A stretch of DNA of 64,000 nt from Dasypus novemcinctus. Taxonomy: Eukaryota; Chordata; Mammalia; Cingulata; Dasypodidae. The translations under genes and the position numbers were made by a program. The notes under the pieces are model-generated. The model was not told where the DNA came from and did no database searches. It saw only the letters and a program-made list of their open reading frames with translations. This document shows positions 11,521-23,008 of this stretch, one piece after another. Position 1 is the stretch's first letter; the number at the start of each line of letters is the position of its first letter. The stretch lies in the NCBI RefSeq assembly GCF_030445035.2, contig NC_080694.1, forward strand, positions 69,455,147 to 69,519,146. The letters run 5' to 3'.

Positions 11521-13550
11521 ATTGATTTAATTGGATTTTTCTCTTTTTTAAAAAATGTTACATTAATAATATATAAGAGGTTCCCATATACCCCCCACCC
11601 CCTTACCCCACTCCTCCCATATCAACAACATCTTTCAACATCATGGCACATTCATTGCATTTGGTGAATACATTTTGGAGCACTGCTACACCACATGGAT
11701 AATGGTTTACATTGTAGTATACACTCTCTCCCAGTCCACCCAGTGGGCCATGGTAGGACATACAAAGTCCAACATCTGTCCCTGAAGTACCACCCAGGAC
11801 AACTCCAAGTCCTGAGAATGCCCTCACATCATATCTCTTCTTCCCTCTCCCTACCCTCAGCAACTACCATGGCCACTTTCTCCACATCAATGCTACATTT
11901 TCTTCCATTACTAATCACAATAAATAGTTCCATAGTAGAATATCAGTAAGTCCACTCTAATCCGTACTCTATTCCTCCATCCTGTGGGCCCTGGGATGGT
12001 TATGTCCACTCCACCTCTATTTTGAGAGGGAGCTTAGAGTTCACATGGATGATGGATGCAATTCTCCTGCCTGCAGTTGTAGGCCCTCTTGGCTCCCTGG
12101 TATGGTGGTTTACCTTCTTCACTTCCCTGTTAGCTGGCCAAGGTAAGTCCAATAAACCAGAGGGTAGGAGTTGCAAGTCTGCTGAGGCTCAGGGTCTGAC
12201 TGTCACATGAACAGTCCAGAGATTCAGGTCTCCTGAGCATATACCAACCCCAGTACCAACCACACATTCAGTAAACAAAGACAGAAGAGGCATGTGAAGA
12301 AAGGTCACATCTGAATCGAACTCCATCACACTCAGAAAGACAAACTTCAAAGTAGGGCCAACAGACATGGTACTGAACTCCAGAGCCATCTTCCATGACC
12401 ATAGAACCTATGGGTCTCTGTATCCCTCAGGGGAACCAGTGCCTGGGGTTGTATCTACTTTGACTGTCTCTGGTATCCTGCTGAGGCATGAGTAAGCATG
12501 ATCCCTCTGATGACCTCCCAACTCTTTTTTGGAGACTCATAGCCATATAAAATCATGTGTCCTTTCTATTTCCCCCTTTTATTCAAGGTCAAAAAACAGT
12601 TTTTAACAGCTGATATTACATGTAGACTGAGATATTCTGCTGGTCTGAGCTGACCCTTTATTCAAGGTCTTTTTCTAGTTACATCATCAGCTGGTGCTTA
12701 GTAGTAATCCCTTGGCACCAGGGAGGCTCATCCCCGGGAGTCATGTCCCATTCTGGGGGGAAGGTAATGCATTTACATGCTGAGTTTGCCTTAGAGAGGC
12801 CACATTTGAGCAACATGGAGGCTCGCAGGAAGTAACTCTTAGGCACTGTGCAGCTCTATGCCTAGTTGAAATTTCAGGCACACAGGCTCCTAAGCATAGT
12901 CATCAATATCAAGGGTTCATTATTGGACCGTCCTTCTTCATTGGTCTTTGCCATTGCACTTAGGGAATTATTGCTTTTCCATTGGGGAATGTGATAGAGC
13001 TCCCCTGGCTAGGAACTCAGCCCTTCCTCAGTTGTCATTTTTAACTGTAACTATTATGAAAATTTCCAAAATTTTTTATATTCTTTGTATAGATGGTCTG
13101 GGGAACTCTCTCCCAACCATGTGCCCCCCCATTAATAACACCCCACACCAGTGTTCCTCCCCTGCCTTAGTTGAATTTCTCTGTGGTCCAAACCTTCTTG
13201 GAAAATGAAGCCTAATGTATCGCCAAGTTCCATTAATAGTAAAATGGAATATAGTGATGGGTTTGAAGGTAGTTATAGAATACATACTAATTTAGAAAAA
13301 TTAAATAAAGTAAAAAAATTTGAGGAATGAAAAAATGAAAAAGCTTTGTTTTTGACATTTTGCCTTTCATCACTGCAATAGGTGTTGTCCTGTAGGTACA
13401 GTGGCAAGGCAATTTCTTTAATTTCTTCCTCAGTGTCTACCTCCTTTCTTTTTTTTCTAATTATTAAGTTTGTCTTCACAAAAGTTTTAGATCACAGTAA
13501 TTCACATATACAATATAGGGTACTCCCATACATTGATTTAATTGGATTTT
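11521..13550 (-). mobile_element. L1 insertion with 19-bp target-site duplications
   Basis: A 1.99 kb 5'-truncated L1, antisense, occupying 11540-13531. It is flanked by attgatttaattggatttt at 11521-11539 and 13532-13550. The body is entirely 3' UTR, so this copy shows that the 3' UTR is at least 2 kb long. There is no coding capacity, and the ORFs in it are shadows. Confidence 0.92.
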
Positions 13551-16380
13551 GGGGAGAGCTGACTTTCATTCATAGCTACTTGATTACCTAATGGATGATG
13601 CTATTAGAAGAATTAAGTAATACACACATTCTTTCTTTATGATATTTCTTTGCTAAAGCTAAGAGTAGTTCCCAAATATCGACCATGTACAATTCAAACA
13701 CTAGATGTTTTACATAGTGTCTCCTACACAGTAGCATTCTATACATATTTATTTAATAGTGTTTAGTCTGGACTGTATTTATCAACCTACTTTTGTTCCC
13801 TGAGGCAATTTACTGATATTCTGGTGTTTCATTTCCAGTGCTCTGCCACTCTTTTTTTTTTCCCTAAATCTTCTCCACCAAATTCAGATCTTAGAAAATA
13901 TTAAAGTTCAACCTATGTTCCATCTACTTCATGAACCTGTTTCCACTTCCTTTAAATGAGAAGATCACTCACTTTTCAGAAGAGCCTTTGCACTTGTATA
14001 ATAAGTGCTAAGTCATTTACTAGTTAGAACTGGATAGTTTGGTGACGTCCTCTAATTATATCGGTAAAGGTGATAGAAAGCTGGTGATGGTGCTTATATA
14101 CCTAACCTTCTGTCTTTATTTATAACTCAGGGAGCAGGAGGCACAAAGTTAATTTTTTTCTGCTGGTCAGATTTGCTGTAGGCTTGTGCTAGAACTCTGG
14201 CCTCCAGCCTGAACCTGGCATGACCACACTCCCATTTGGGAAAGTCCTTGTGTCCTTCCACACTACAGGTATCCTTTCCTGTCCATTCTGGATTGTTTTA
14301 GCTCATGTGAAAGATGAGATAAGGATAGTAAGTCATTTACAAATCATTATGTTGAAAGTAAACTGTAAATCAGCAGATGAGGTGACAGGAAAAAAAGAAG
14401 GTCATCAGTAGGTGTTCAGGAAGCCATTTCCACACATGATTCTGCAAAATGTGACATGTTATATACACTGATGTATAATTAATAAGTATATGTTTATATT
14501 CACATTCTACTCTCATTAAATGGTAAACTATCTGTGAATCTCAAACCAAGTTTATATTGCATAAGACCATCTTAATCTTCATTTCAAATTTAAGAAAATA
14601 AAGGCTTAGACATATGTGTTTTTTTCCCCCAATGTAAGGTACATTTGGGATTTACGTTGTGATCTTCATATCCTAGTTAATGTTTCACTCTTTCCCTCCC
14701 CTATCAATTTGCAAGCCTTCAAGAATATTGACCTGTTACAGGCAGACTTCACACTAGATAAGTAGAGATTCTGTGCTAAATTCTCATGAATGCTGGAGTG
14801 AGAACTCGGTCAGAAAAGCAACCTTTCTTTAAAGAGAAACATTTAATTTTCATTGTTATTACGTACTATTATCACTTACCTTTCAAGCCATATATCATTC
14901 CACAATTTGAGGTCAGGCTGAATTTCTTGATAATTTTCATAACTCCCAGGCAGTACTGATTAGCTTATAGAAGCTCAATGAATTTAAAGGATTTATTATA
15001 GTGCAATGGTCTGAGTGTATACATTTAATTCAGAGAAGTAAAGGTGAGGTTAAGTATTTGAAATACAGTTTAATTGGCAGTCCAAATGAAGAAGAGATTC
15101 AAACCAATGAAAAAATAAAACAAATACACAGCAAGACAACATTATAAAATTTAATGCTCTCCTAAGAGTGTATTATCATTATATTTTTGTTGTAATTTGA
15201 TTTTTGAGGCTATAAAATAACTTAAGATATGTAATAAGCTTATTAGTTATAAATTGTATCAAGAGTAACAGCAAATTTTCCATAATGGGATGGCCAAATT
15301 GTGTACATCTGGGCTTACTTCTCCTGTGAACTTTATGTGGGCTGGAGAACTGTGTCTGAAGGCAACTCTGAAAGTACTATTATGTGGAAGATAAGGGCAT
15401 CCGCAATATACCTCAAATTAAATATATTTTATGTCAATCTTTATTGTTGTGAGTGGGAAAGTAAATAATTATCCTGTGACTCCTCCCTCTTCCCTTTTTA
15501 AAAATTATGAAGTGAGTGATAGGGGGGAAAATATTGGTATTTTCAGATTCCAGAAATATAGCTTCCTACATTTTTCTAGATTGATTACAATGACTAAGTA
15601 ATGGGGTCTTTTCAAGAAAGTTGTTTGATGACAATACATGAAAATTAATTCAGAAGTCATCATATTTTCTAAAAAAAGATAGATATATCACAAAAATGGA
15701 AATATAAAGATTTACCCATTTTAGGAATTCCATTAGATACAAATAATACCACGTTCTCAAAATTCACATAAATTGCATGATTCCCTAGCTCCACGTCAAA
15801 AGCTTACTAATTCAAAACTGGCTATAATTTTCTTCCATCGAAATTCCAACCATCAAGGCATAACTGTTTCATGAATACATGAGAAATGGACGACTGCGCT
15901 GTTACCTTTAAATCCTTTTAATTAGTGTGCCTTTTCTCTTCTTTATATCATGATGAAGAAACAACTGACTTAAATAACAATGACCCTTTGCTCAAGTTAT
16001 TGATATCAGGTTCACTGGAGGAGGAATGAAGTGTTTCAATTATGTCTCATAGATTGCATTGCCCTGCACCAACACACATGGATGCCAAGATGGCATCACA
16101 AATATTTTATATACCAAATAATTGTTTGGGTATTATTACTTCATATGCAAATGAAAATGTTACTGATAATCCCAGCATAGTAGTCAAAATAAAAACAGAA
16201 AACCAAATCAGTTTCTGTGAGGCTTTATAATAAGGCAAAGCATGCAAGTTCATATTTATACTCCTTTTATATTTCCAGTATAAATAAAAATTTCTAATGA
16301 CCCATTTTCCCTGAAGACATGCCAATAATTAGAGGCATAAAAGAACTAAGTTTGTAGACGTGAAAGTTTTGTTCACAAGA
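13551..16380. other. OR2W1 downstream intergenic sequence
   Basis: About 2.8 kb without recognisable young repeats or genes. It is AT-rich with stops in all frames. The longest frames (62-72 codons) resemble nothing. It may include the OR 3' UTR and polyadenylation region near its right end. Confidence 0.4.
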
Positions 16381-16384
16381 GAAG

Positions 16385-16490
16385 AATTATTTTATTTTAT
16401 TTTATTTTTTGAGGTACAGGGGATGGGGATTAAACCTGGGGCCTTGTGTGTGGGAAGGCAGTGCTCAAGCACGGAGCCACATTGGTTTCT
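16385..16490 (-). mobile_element. DAS-type tRNA-derived SINE unit, short
   Basis: Contains gaggtacaggggatggggattaaacctgggg followed by the antisense tRNA head ending near 'gagccacattgg', preceded by a TTTTA-rich tail. This is the short armadillo tRNA SINE pattern in antisense. It is one of two units lying side by side just beyond the OR2W1 stop. Confidence 0.7.
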
Positions 16491-16509
16491 TCATTTGTTT
16501 GCTTGTTGT

Positions 16510-16606
16510 GTGTTATTTTTAAAATTTTAGTGGGCACTGGGAACCAAACCCAGGACCTCCCATGTGGGAAGCAGGCACTCAAACAGTTGAGCACATCCAC
16601 TCCCCC
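16510..16606 (-). mobile_element. Second DAS-type SINE unit beside OR2W1
   Basis: Shows gggaaccaaacccaggacct and gggaagcaggcactcaaac, then ttgagcacatccactccccc, which is the antisense of the armadillo tRNA-derived SINE head. It ends about 93 bp from the OR stop codon, so it may lie within or next to the receptor's 3' UTR. It shares the orientation of the neighbouring unit and of the OR gene. Confidence 0.75.
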
Positions 16607-16698
16607 ACAAGCATTATCATAACTGATCTAGATATCAATAAAGCTGGAAGACAATTGGAAAGTGTATTTCATTGCCTTAGTCACTCTAATATTTTCCA

Positions 16699-17658
16699 TC
16701 ACTTCCAGTTCCTCCTCATCTTTGCAGCTTTGTGCTCCACCCTCATCAGGTTTTTCAGTGCATCCTTCATGTCCTTGTTCCTTAAGGTGTAGATGAGAGG
16801 GTTGAGACTTGGAGTGATGATGGTGTAGAAGAGGGTGAGGAACTTGCCCTGGTCCTGGGAGGTACTGTTACCTGGCCGCAGGTACATGTAGATAATAGTT
16901 CCATAGAAGATGGACACCACGGTGAGATGAGAGCCACAGGTATTAATTGCTTTTCGTTGGCCAGCTTTTGACCTCATTCTCAGCACAGCTTGGGCAATGT
17001 AGCCATACGATATAAGAATAAGCATGAGGGGGGTAATGACAAGGAAAACACCTAAAGCAAAAACAGACATTTCAACGGTTGTGGTGTCTACACAGGCTAA
17101 TTTGACCATAGCAGGCAACTCACACAAGAAATGGTCCAGAATATTGTTTCCACATCTAGGCAAATCCAGAGTGAGTGTACATAAAACTACAGAATTGGCC
17201 AAACTAATGCCCCAGACCGTGGTAATCATCCTGAGGCACAGATGAGGGCTCATGATGACCAAGTAATGCAAGGGCTTACAAATGGCCGTGAAGCGGTCAT
17301 AAGACATCACTGCCAGGAGGAGGCACTCCGTGCATCCCAGCCACATGTAAACGTAGAGTTGAACGATGCAGCCCCCCCAGCTGATGCTCTTGTCAGGCCC
17401 CCACAAGTTGACCAGCATCTGGGGGATGATGCTGGTGGTGAAACATAGATCCAGGAAAGATAAATTCCTGAGGAAGAAGTACATTGGTGTGTGGAGATGG
17501 GAGTCCAGGAGTGTAGCCAGAATGATGGCCGTGTTACCCACTAACGTGATTAGGTAGAAGATGGTGACAACTCCTGAGAGCATCGCCTCCAGCTTGGGGT
17601 GATCAGCGAAGCCAAGCAGAATAAAACCATGGAGAGAACTATAGTTGCTTTGGTCCAT
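16699..17658 (-). CDS. OR2W1: Olfactory receptor, family 2 subfamily W member 1 orthologue
   Basis: Intact single-exon G-protein-coupled odorant receptor of 319 aa, stop TGA. Such receptors sit in the ciliary membrane of olfactory neurons and signal through Golf. Seen here: N-glycosylation site NYS at residues 5-7; TM1 with GN at 41-42; LHTPMYFFL at 55-63; conserved Cys97; MSYDRFTAIC at 118-127 (the OR 'DRY' motif); extracellular-loop-2 cysteines 169, 179 and 189; SY at 217-218; KAINTCGSH at 236-244; NPLIYTLRN at 286-294. All seven membrane segments are present and the length matches the usual 310-320 aa. The N-terminus MDQSNYSSLHGFILLGF and the loop-2 segment CGNNILDHFLCELPA match my memory of human OR2W1 (about 320 aa), which is described as broadly tuned. 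This ATG is the first in frame and lies 20 nt after a splice acceptor. No other OR gene or fragment was noticed in the window. The subfamily call is from memory, not from an alignment. Confidence 0.93.
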   Translation of the reverse strand: MDQSNYSSLHGFILLGFADHPKLEAMLSGVVTIFYLITLVGNTAIILATLLDSHLHTPMYFFLRNLSFLDLCFTTSIIPQMLVNLWGPDKSISWGGCIVQLYVYMWLGCTECLLLAVMSYDRFTAICKPLHYLVIMSPHLCLRMITTVWGISLANSVVLCTLTLDLPRCGNNILDHFLCELPAMVKLACVDTTTVEMSVFALGVFLVITPLMLILISYGYIAQAVLRMRSKAGQRKAINTCGSHLTVVSIFYGTIIYMYLRPGNSTSQDQGKFLTLFYTIITPSLNPLIYTLRNKDMKDALKNLMRVEHKAAKMRRNWK

Positions 17659-17678
17659 AATCCTTTACTGCCTAAATC

Positions 17679-17700
17679 CTAGAATGAGAAGGACAGTGAG
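17679..17700 (-). promoter_or_regulatory. Probable 3' splice acceptor of the OR2W1 coding exon
   Basis: Read on the minus strand, the sequence before the start codon is ctgtccttctcattctag, a pyrimidine-rich tract ending in AG, 20 nt upstream of the ATG. OR genes usually have one or more non-coding 5' exons spliced onto a single coding exon just upstream of the start. The upstream exon and promoter could not be identified. Confidence 0.5.
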
Positions 17701-17815
17701 TAAGAGGAAGGAAGAAGAAGACGGAAATAAAGGAGGGGAGGGAGGTGGAGGAGGCAGTGGAAGAGAAGGAATTTGTCAATGCAGATTACCAAAAAAAAAA
17801 AAAAAAGAATGAAAT
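17700..17815. repeat. Purine-rich tract and A-run upstream of OR2W1
   Basis: A GA-rich tract (about 17695-17770, such as gaggaagaagacggaaataa) is followed by a run of about 16 A residues near 17791-17806. It lies in the presumed intron just upstream of the OR acceptor. Confidence 0.6.
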
Positions 17816-18479
17816 ATATATCTAAACAGAAAATGCATGTTAATTTTAAAAATCAATGGATACAATAGAAATTACAGTCAAGTAATCTTGAATTTATTGC
17901 AGATTCTTTTATGGTAATGAGTTTAATATTAGATTTTTAATTTTATCTAGTTGACCTTGGGAATTCATTCTTAAACTGAGGGTCTGAAATTTTCTCACAA
18001 GGAAATTATAGTTTGGAATATGTAACTTGGAATAGATCTGGTTGTAAAAGAATGTGATTTTTCTATCAAGCTACTTACTTGATGTATTGAACATTTTCTT
18101 TTACTTGGTCAGAGAATTCACCTATAAAATCTATTTGGCTAATGTCAGAATGAGGAAAAGAGTCCTTTTCTTTCACTATTTCTTAGTGAATAGCACCTTT
18201 GATCTGCCAGTTTTTTACGTAACTGCTCTTGGCACCTGCAACTCCCTCTTCTCCAATATCTAACTTATCACCCAAATTGGTCAGTTTGAATGCAGAAATA
18301 TATGTTAACTATCCTCTCATTTTAAAAAATTTCTACCACCAATATCCTTACCCAAAATACTATCATTTCTCTTCTACATTCTGGCAATAATCTATCCTTG
18401 CGTCCATTCTTATCCCTGTACATAGTTACTAGATGCAGGCAGATCACATTGTCCGTGTGCTTACCACTTGTCCGTGGCT

Positions 18480-19150
18480 TTCCAAGTCTGATTCTCTAGG
18501 ATGGCCTCCGTGGACCTGCATGATTTGGCTTCTTCTCACCTCACAAAGTACTTTACCTGTATCTACTCCTAGCCATCTCTCAGTATTTTGACATTTCAAG
18601 CTCTTTCCCACCTAGAACCCTTGAAACCTTTTCCTTGATTTGTAAATAATTCCTACTTATTCTTTAGGCCATTTCGTAAGTGTTTCTACTTAAAGAGGAG
18701 TTTCCTGAACCCATACTATCCTTCTGTTTAATTCAAAATACATTTTATATATGGGGAACTCTTACAGGTTCCAGTACCACATGGAGCTGAAGAGGTTGGG
18801 TAGAGATTCTGCTTACTCTTCATCTCTGCCAGTAATTTGGGTTTTGATTCCAGGCGGGGTATGTAGACACTTCAGGGCTAGTGTCCTCAACTGTGAAAAT
18901 GGGGACAATAAAAGTCTTAAGGACAGAGTGAAAATTAAATGAATAATGCTTGAACATAGTACATCTCAATAATCGTAGTTATCATGTTATTATTTGAAGA
19001 ACTTGTAATCATGCACCTGATGTTTGTTCAACATCCCTCCAACCTAGTCTATCTGCTTTAAGAGTGCAAGACACAATATCTATTGCCTTTCTACTCTATC
19101 CCAAACATCTAAAGTAGTCCCTTAAAAATACATTATTTTTGAATAGTTGA
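18480..19150 (+). mobile_element. L2 LINE 3' end
   Basis: Decayed L2 order: 'cttctcacctcacaaagtac', 'ttcctgaacccatactatcc' and later 'cacaatatctattgcctttc', ending in an 'attatttttgaatagttgaa' tail. It is split by a MIR at about 18780-18985. An ancient pan-mammalian repeat. Confidence 0.6.
18780..18985 (+). mobile_element. MIR element inside L2
   Basis: MIR-like order: 'gattctgcttactcttcatc', 'gggttttgattccaggcgg', then gtcctcaactgtgaaaatgg and 'gtgaaaattaaatgaataatgc'. Confidence 0.65.
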
Positions 19151-21260
19151 AAATTTGTCTCACTGTGAATAATGATTACAAAAATCACTTGACCTTATTA
19201 GTTAGCATTTTCTTTAAATTAAAATTCTAATGTGGTTCCTTGTGAAATTAGCTGAATGAGGTGCTGAAATGTGGCAAATGAATGGGAAAGATGGGTTTTA
19301 TCTCTGTAGTAAGAAATACCAATTTATTCAGTTTGTTTAAGAGTAATTTAAAACACTAGTCTCTATTCAAAGGATTAATAAGCTCAGCATTCTTCAGTAG
19401 TTTGATCCAAAAGTACTTCCTTTAGATATACATGAGCATATCAGAACTGTTGAAGTATTTAAAAATTGAACAGATTTTCAACAATCCAGCTTCACAGTTT
19501 ATCACTGAAAATAGAAGGAAACTTCTTACCATTTGAAGCAAAAATGACCTCTAGAAAGGTTCCATTAAAACATATCTAAAAGGAAATATATGATTAAAAA
19601 TCAAACGTGTGTATAAATGTAGTGCAAAAATTGTGCTTTTTTTTGTTATGCCTTTTCAAATATGGTTCTTTACCATTACAAAATATTTACTTCAAACTGT
19701 GACTATGATTTAAAAGTGGACACATTCACTACACTAATTGAATGTACCAGTCGACTTAGGCATCTGGTGATTTCTTCAGAATTTACTTTTCAAGAATCAT
19801 GATTTTTGACCAAGCTAAGTAGAAAGCAACAAACAACCTCTCTGAATTGTATAGCAGCCTGTCATATACCATTAGAGTTCTGATATGTCTGAACAGGGGT
19901 GTGAGTAAATAATTAATGCTTATTTATTTTGACAGACATGTTGGTGTTTGTATTCATACCTAATTTCTGAATAAAACAGGACTTCAGTTAAAATTACATG
20001 GAAACAAAACTGAAAATTATTTTAATTCCATGCTATTAATTCCTTGATCATTTTCATTATTTCTACAGCCTTCAAAGATTAATCCAGAAAAAGATAAAAA
20101 TCTTTCTATTGAAAAACTGAAATAGGAAATCTTCAGATAATTTTTCATGCACACTGTTTAGAAACAGATCTAAAACATCTTGAGTCACTTCAAGCTCCAC
20201 AATCTTAATGAATAAAGGACATATTTCAATTATTCTTTTCTAATTTTATATTCATTTTCTTTTTATTTCTGCTGGACCAAGATGTCTGAAATTACAAATC
20301 AAGAAATACCTTCTTGTCCTCCTCTTATAACAGAAATCTTTTAATCTTTCCTTCCTAATATAGTTAGAAAGGGGGATTTCTCTGCAGAGATTTACAATAT
20401 TTATTTACTCTTAGACTTCTTAAAGGAAAACCAGAAGAACTGGGGCATACAGATCTAAGTTCTCTTTTTTCTATTTCCCCAAAGTTGTTTTTACCAACCC
20501 AAGTACACTATTTTCCAAGTGATACTAAAGATTAATGTTGAAGTGATCCAGAGAGAGTTCTTTGTCATCTACCTCTTGGTCAGCGTAGAGCCTACAGTGG
20601 AAAACGCAGGTCCTGGGAAAGCATTTGTGCTCCAGGGCTGAGGCTCTCTCCTACTGTCCCTGCAGTGACACTGTGAGAACTACTTTTCTCGAAGTGTATT
20701 AAGGTACAAATTCTCCATAGGACTCCTCCTCCTTGAACATGTGACTTCAGGTGAGCTCAGGTGAGGGAATCTAATCTGTCACAAGTTTCACTGTTTTCTG
20801 GCATTATATCAACCTGTGAATAAGTCTTGAGCGAACATTACCAGATAATAAAATAAGATAATAAGGTAATCAGATAATTCAAATAAGAATTAAACAAAAT
20901 TTCACAACTTTGACTGAAAATCCAGGTAATCAAGCAAGGTTATCTTCACCACTGGGACTGCCTCCAAGTGACCCACTAGAGTAAACTGCTGTGGAATAAG
21001 CCAGCTGATGAAATGGTTGGATAATGAGACCACCTCCTGCTATTTCACAAGGACAAATTCAGTAGAAGCATTATTCAATATGAAGAAAGCTAAAGGACAG
21101 GGAAATTAGAAATGTACTTTCAGATTTTTTTCTGTAGATAGTGAATGTATTACAAAGAAAAAGGCTTTCCTTAATTAAGTGCAATTCCAACCCTAGAATT
21201 ATAAAATAGATTGACTCTATAAAATAATCTCTTACCATTAATGGTATACATTGATTTTGG
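19151..21260. other. Intergenic sequence, nothing recognised
   Basis: AT-rich, largely repeat-poor sequence on the upstream side of OR2W1. A slightly GC-richer patch at 20570-20780 holds short open frames only. A non-coding 5' exon of the OR could lie here, but none can be called. Confidence 0.35.
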
Positions 21261-21264
21261 AATT

Positions 21265-22121
21265 AAAACTTCTCTGAGGAGTCCAATTCCATCTGCCATG
21301 ACCATAGAACCGTGGGTCTCTTTATCCCTCAAAAGAACCAATACCTGGGGTTGTATCTACTTTGTCTGTCTCTCAGACTCTGCTCAGTTGTGGATAAGGG
21401 CAGAGGGGACCTCTTTTCACAAGACTTCCATGCTACTTTATAGGAATTGTAATAGGTGCTGGGGTTTAAGATATATTTAGGGGATTTGAATCTCTGGACT
21501 GATAATATGACACCCAGGCCCAGAGCCTCAACAGACTTCAGCTCCTACACTTTGATTTATTGGACTTACCCCACTCAGCTAACATGGAGGTGAAGAAGGT
21601 CAACCACCACACCATGGAGCCTAGAGTGTCTACAACTGAAAGCAGGAGGAGTGCATCCAGTATCCATATGGAATCTAAGTCCCCACTTGTCATAGATGTG
21701 CAATGGACACAACTAATCCAATGTCCACAGAGAAAATGTGGAATGGGTGTGGGAAGGGTAGCTATGGTGGCTGCTGGGTTTGGGGAATGGGAGGAAGAGA
21801 TGAGAGGTGGAGCTGGTTTCGGGATGTCGAGTTGTCCTGGGTGGTGTTTCATGGACAATTACGGGACATTGTAGATCCCCCCAGGGCCCACTAGATGGAA
21901 TGTGGGAGAGTGTGGGCTATGATGTGGATCATTGACTATGGGGTGCAGTGATGCTCAGAGATGTTCTTACCAGGTGCAATGGATGTCTCACGATGATGGG
22001 AGCAAGTGTTGCTGTGGGGGGAGTGGGGGGTGGGGGCGGTGGGGTTAAATGGGACCTCATATTTTTTTTGAATGTAATTTTTAAAAATAAATAAATAATT
22101 AAAAAAAACTTCTCTGAGGAG
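21265..22121 (+). mobile_element. Twin-primed (5'-inverted) L1 with 17-bp target-site duplications
   Basis: Flanked by aaaacttctctgaggag at 21265-21281 and 22105-22121. The body at 21282-21402 is antisense L1 3' UTR ('ccatgaccatagaaccgtggg', 'ggttgtatctactttgtctg'). From about 21403 to 22104 it is sense 3' UTR ending in an A-rich tail. Inversion of the 5' part inside one pair of duplications is the known signature of twin priming. The perfect duplications suggest a fairly recent insertion. There is no intact ORF. Confidence 0.93.
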
Positions 22122-22689
22122 ATATCATTTAAATGAGGCATGTCTAATATTTATCTCTGATACCCAAGGTTGATACAGTTGTCTGTGATAGATAAGACAC
22201 TCCATCTCCAAAACTCTAAACAGTAAGGTAAGGACCATAAAATTTATATTTTTATTTGGTGCTAGCATGTCTTCATGATGATGATCACCATTGGTGATTC
22301 AAATACTTCAGTGCCCAAGACAGTTTCTCTGCAGTCTTAGAGGTCACTATTTAAACCTGAGATCCTGGAGCAAAGATTTGTTTTTTGATCAGCTGTTTTA
22401 CTTTAATTTTTTTTTGTGTTAGAGAAATTGTGTATTGAGCATGATGTTTTAAGAGCTTCCTTGAATTAAAGTTATACACCACCAATAATTATTTTGATAA
22501 AATACATAAGCCCACATTGACTCATGACACTTTTTTTATTTAAAATTTTTATTGATATTTATTGTTTGTACATGAACATATATAAACACTAAGTATATAG
22601 CAAATGTGAACTTACAAAACATGCATGCATATCATCATACAGGGGTCCCCTATATCACCCCACTACCAATACCTTGCATTCCCCCCCAA

Positions 22690-23008
22690 GATGACTCCCT
22701 TGTCTTTTTGCTCACTGTCTGTTTGTTTCTTCTTTAGGAGGCACCAGGAACCAAATCCAGGACCTCCCATATGGGAGGTAGGTGCTCAAATGCTTGAATC
22801 ACATCTGCTCCCTGCTTGTTTTGTTTTTGTTCTCTGTCTGCTTGTTGTCTTGCGTGTTGTCTGCTCATTGTTTGTTTGTTTGTTTTTTCTTTTTTTGTTT
22901 ATTGTCTGTTCCTTCTCTGTTTCTTCTTTAGGAGGTAGTAGGCATCAAACCCAGGACCTCCCATGTGGGAAGCAGACTCCCAACTGCCTGAGCCACATCC
23001 GCTCCCCC
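22690..23008 (-). mobile_element. Cluster of short DAS-type SINE units
   Basis: At least two antisense heads are visible: 'ggcaccaggaaccaaatccagg' through cacatctgctccct (to about 22812), and caaacccaggacctcccatg through 'gccacatccgctccccc' (to 23008). They are separated by TTTG/TTTC-rich linkers. It lies inside the 3' UTR of the surrounding L1, whose sequence resumes at about 23009. Confidence 0.75.

Noticed and set aside
21560..21874. 104-codon ORF shared with 38179-38463 and 42019-42333
   Set aside because: The sharing looks like protein conservation, but all three are the same L1 3' UTR segment. I saw no evidence for selection on the frame, though it is recurrently open.
22690..23008. 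Repeated tRNA-like heads considered as a tRNA gene cluster or array
   Set aside because: They are degenerate SINE heads with no intact cloverleaf and irregular spacing. They are not tRNA genes and not a CRISPR-like array.
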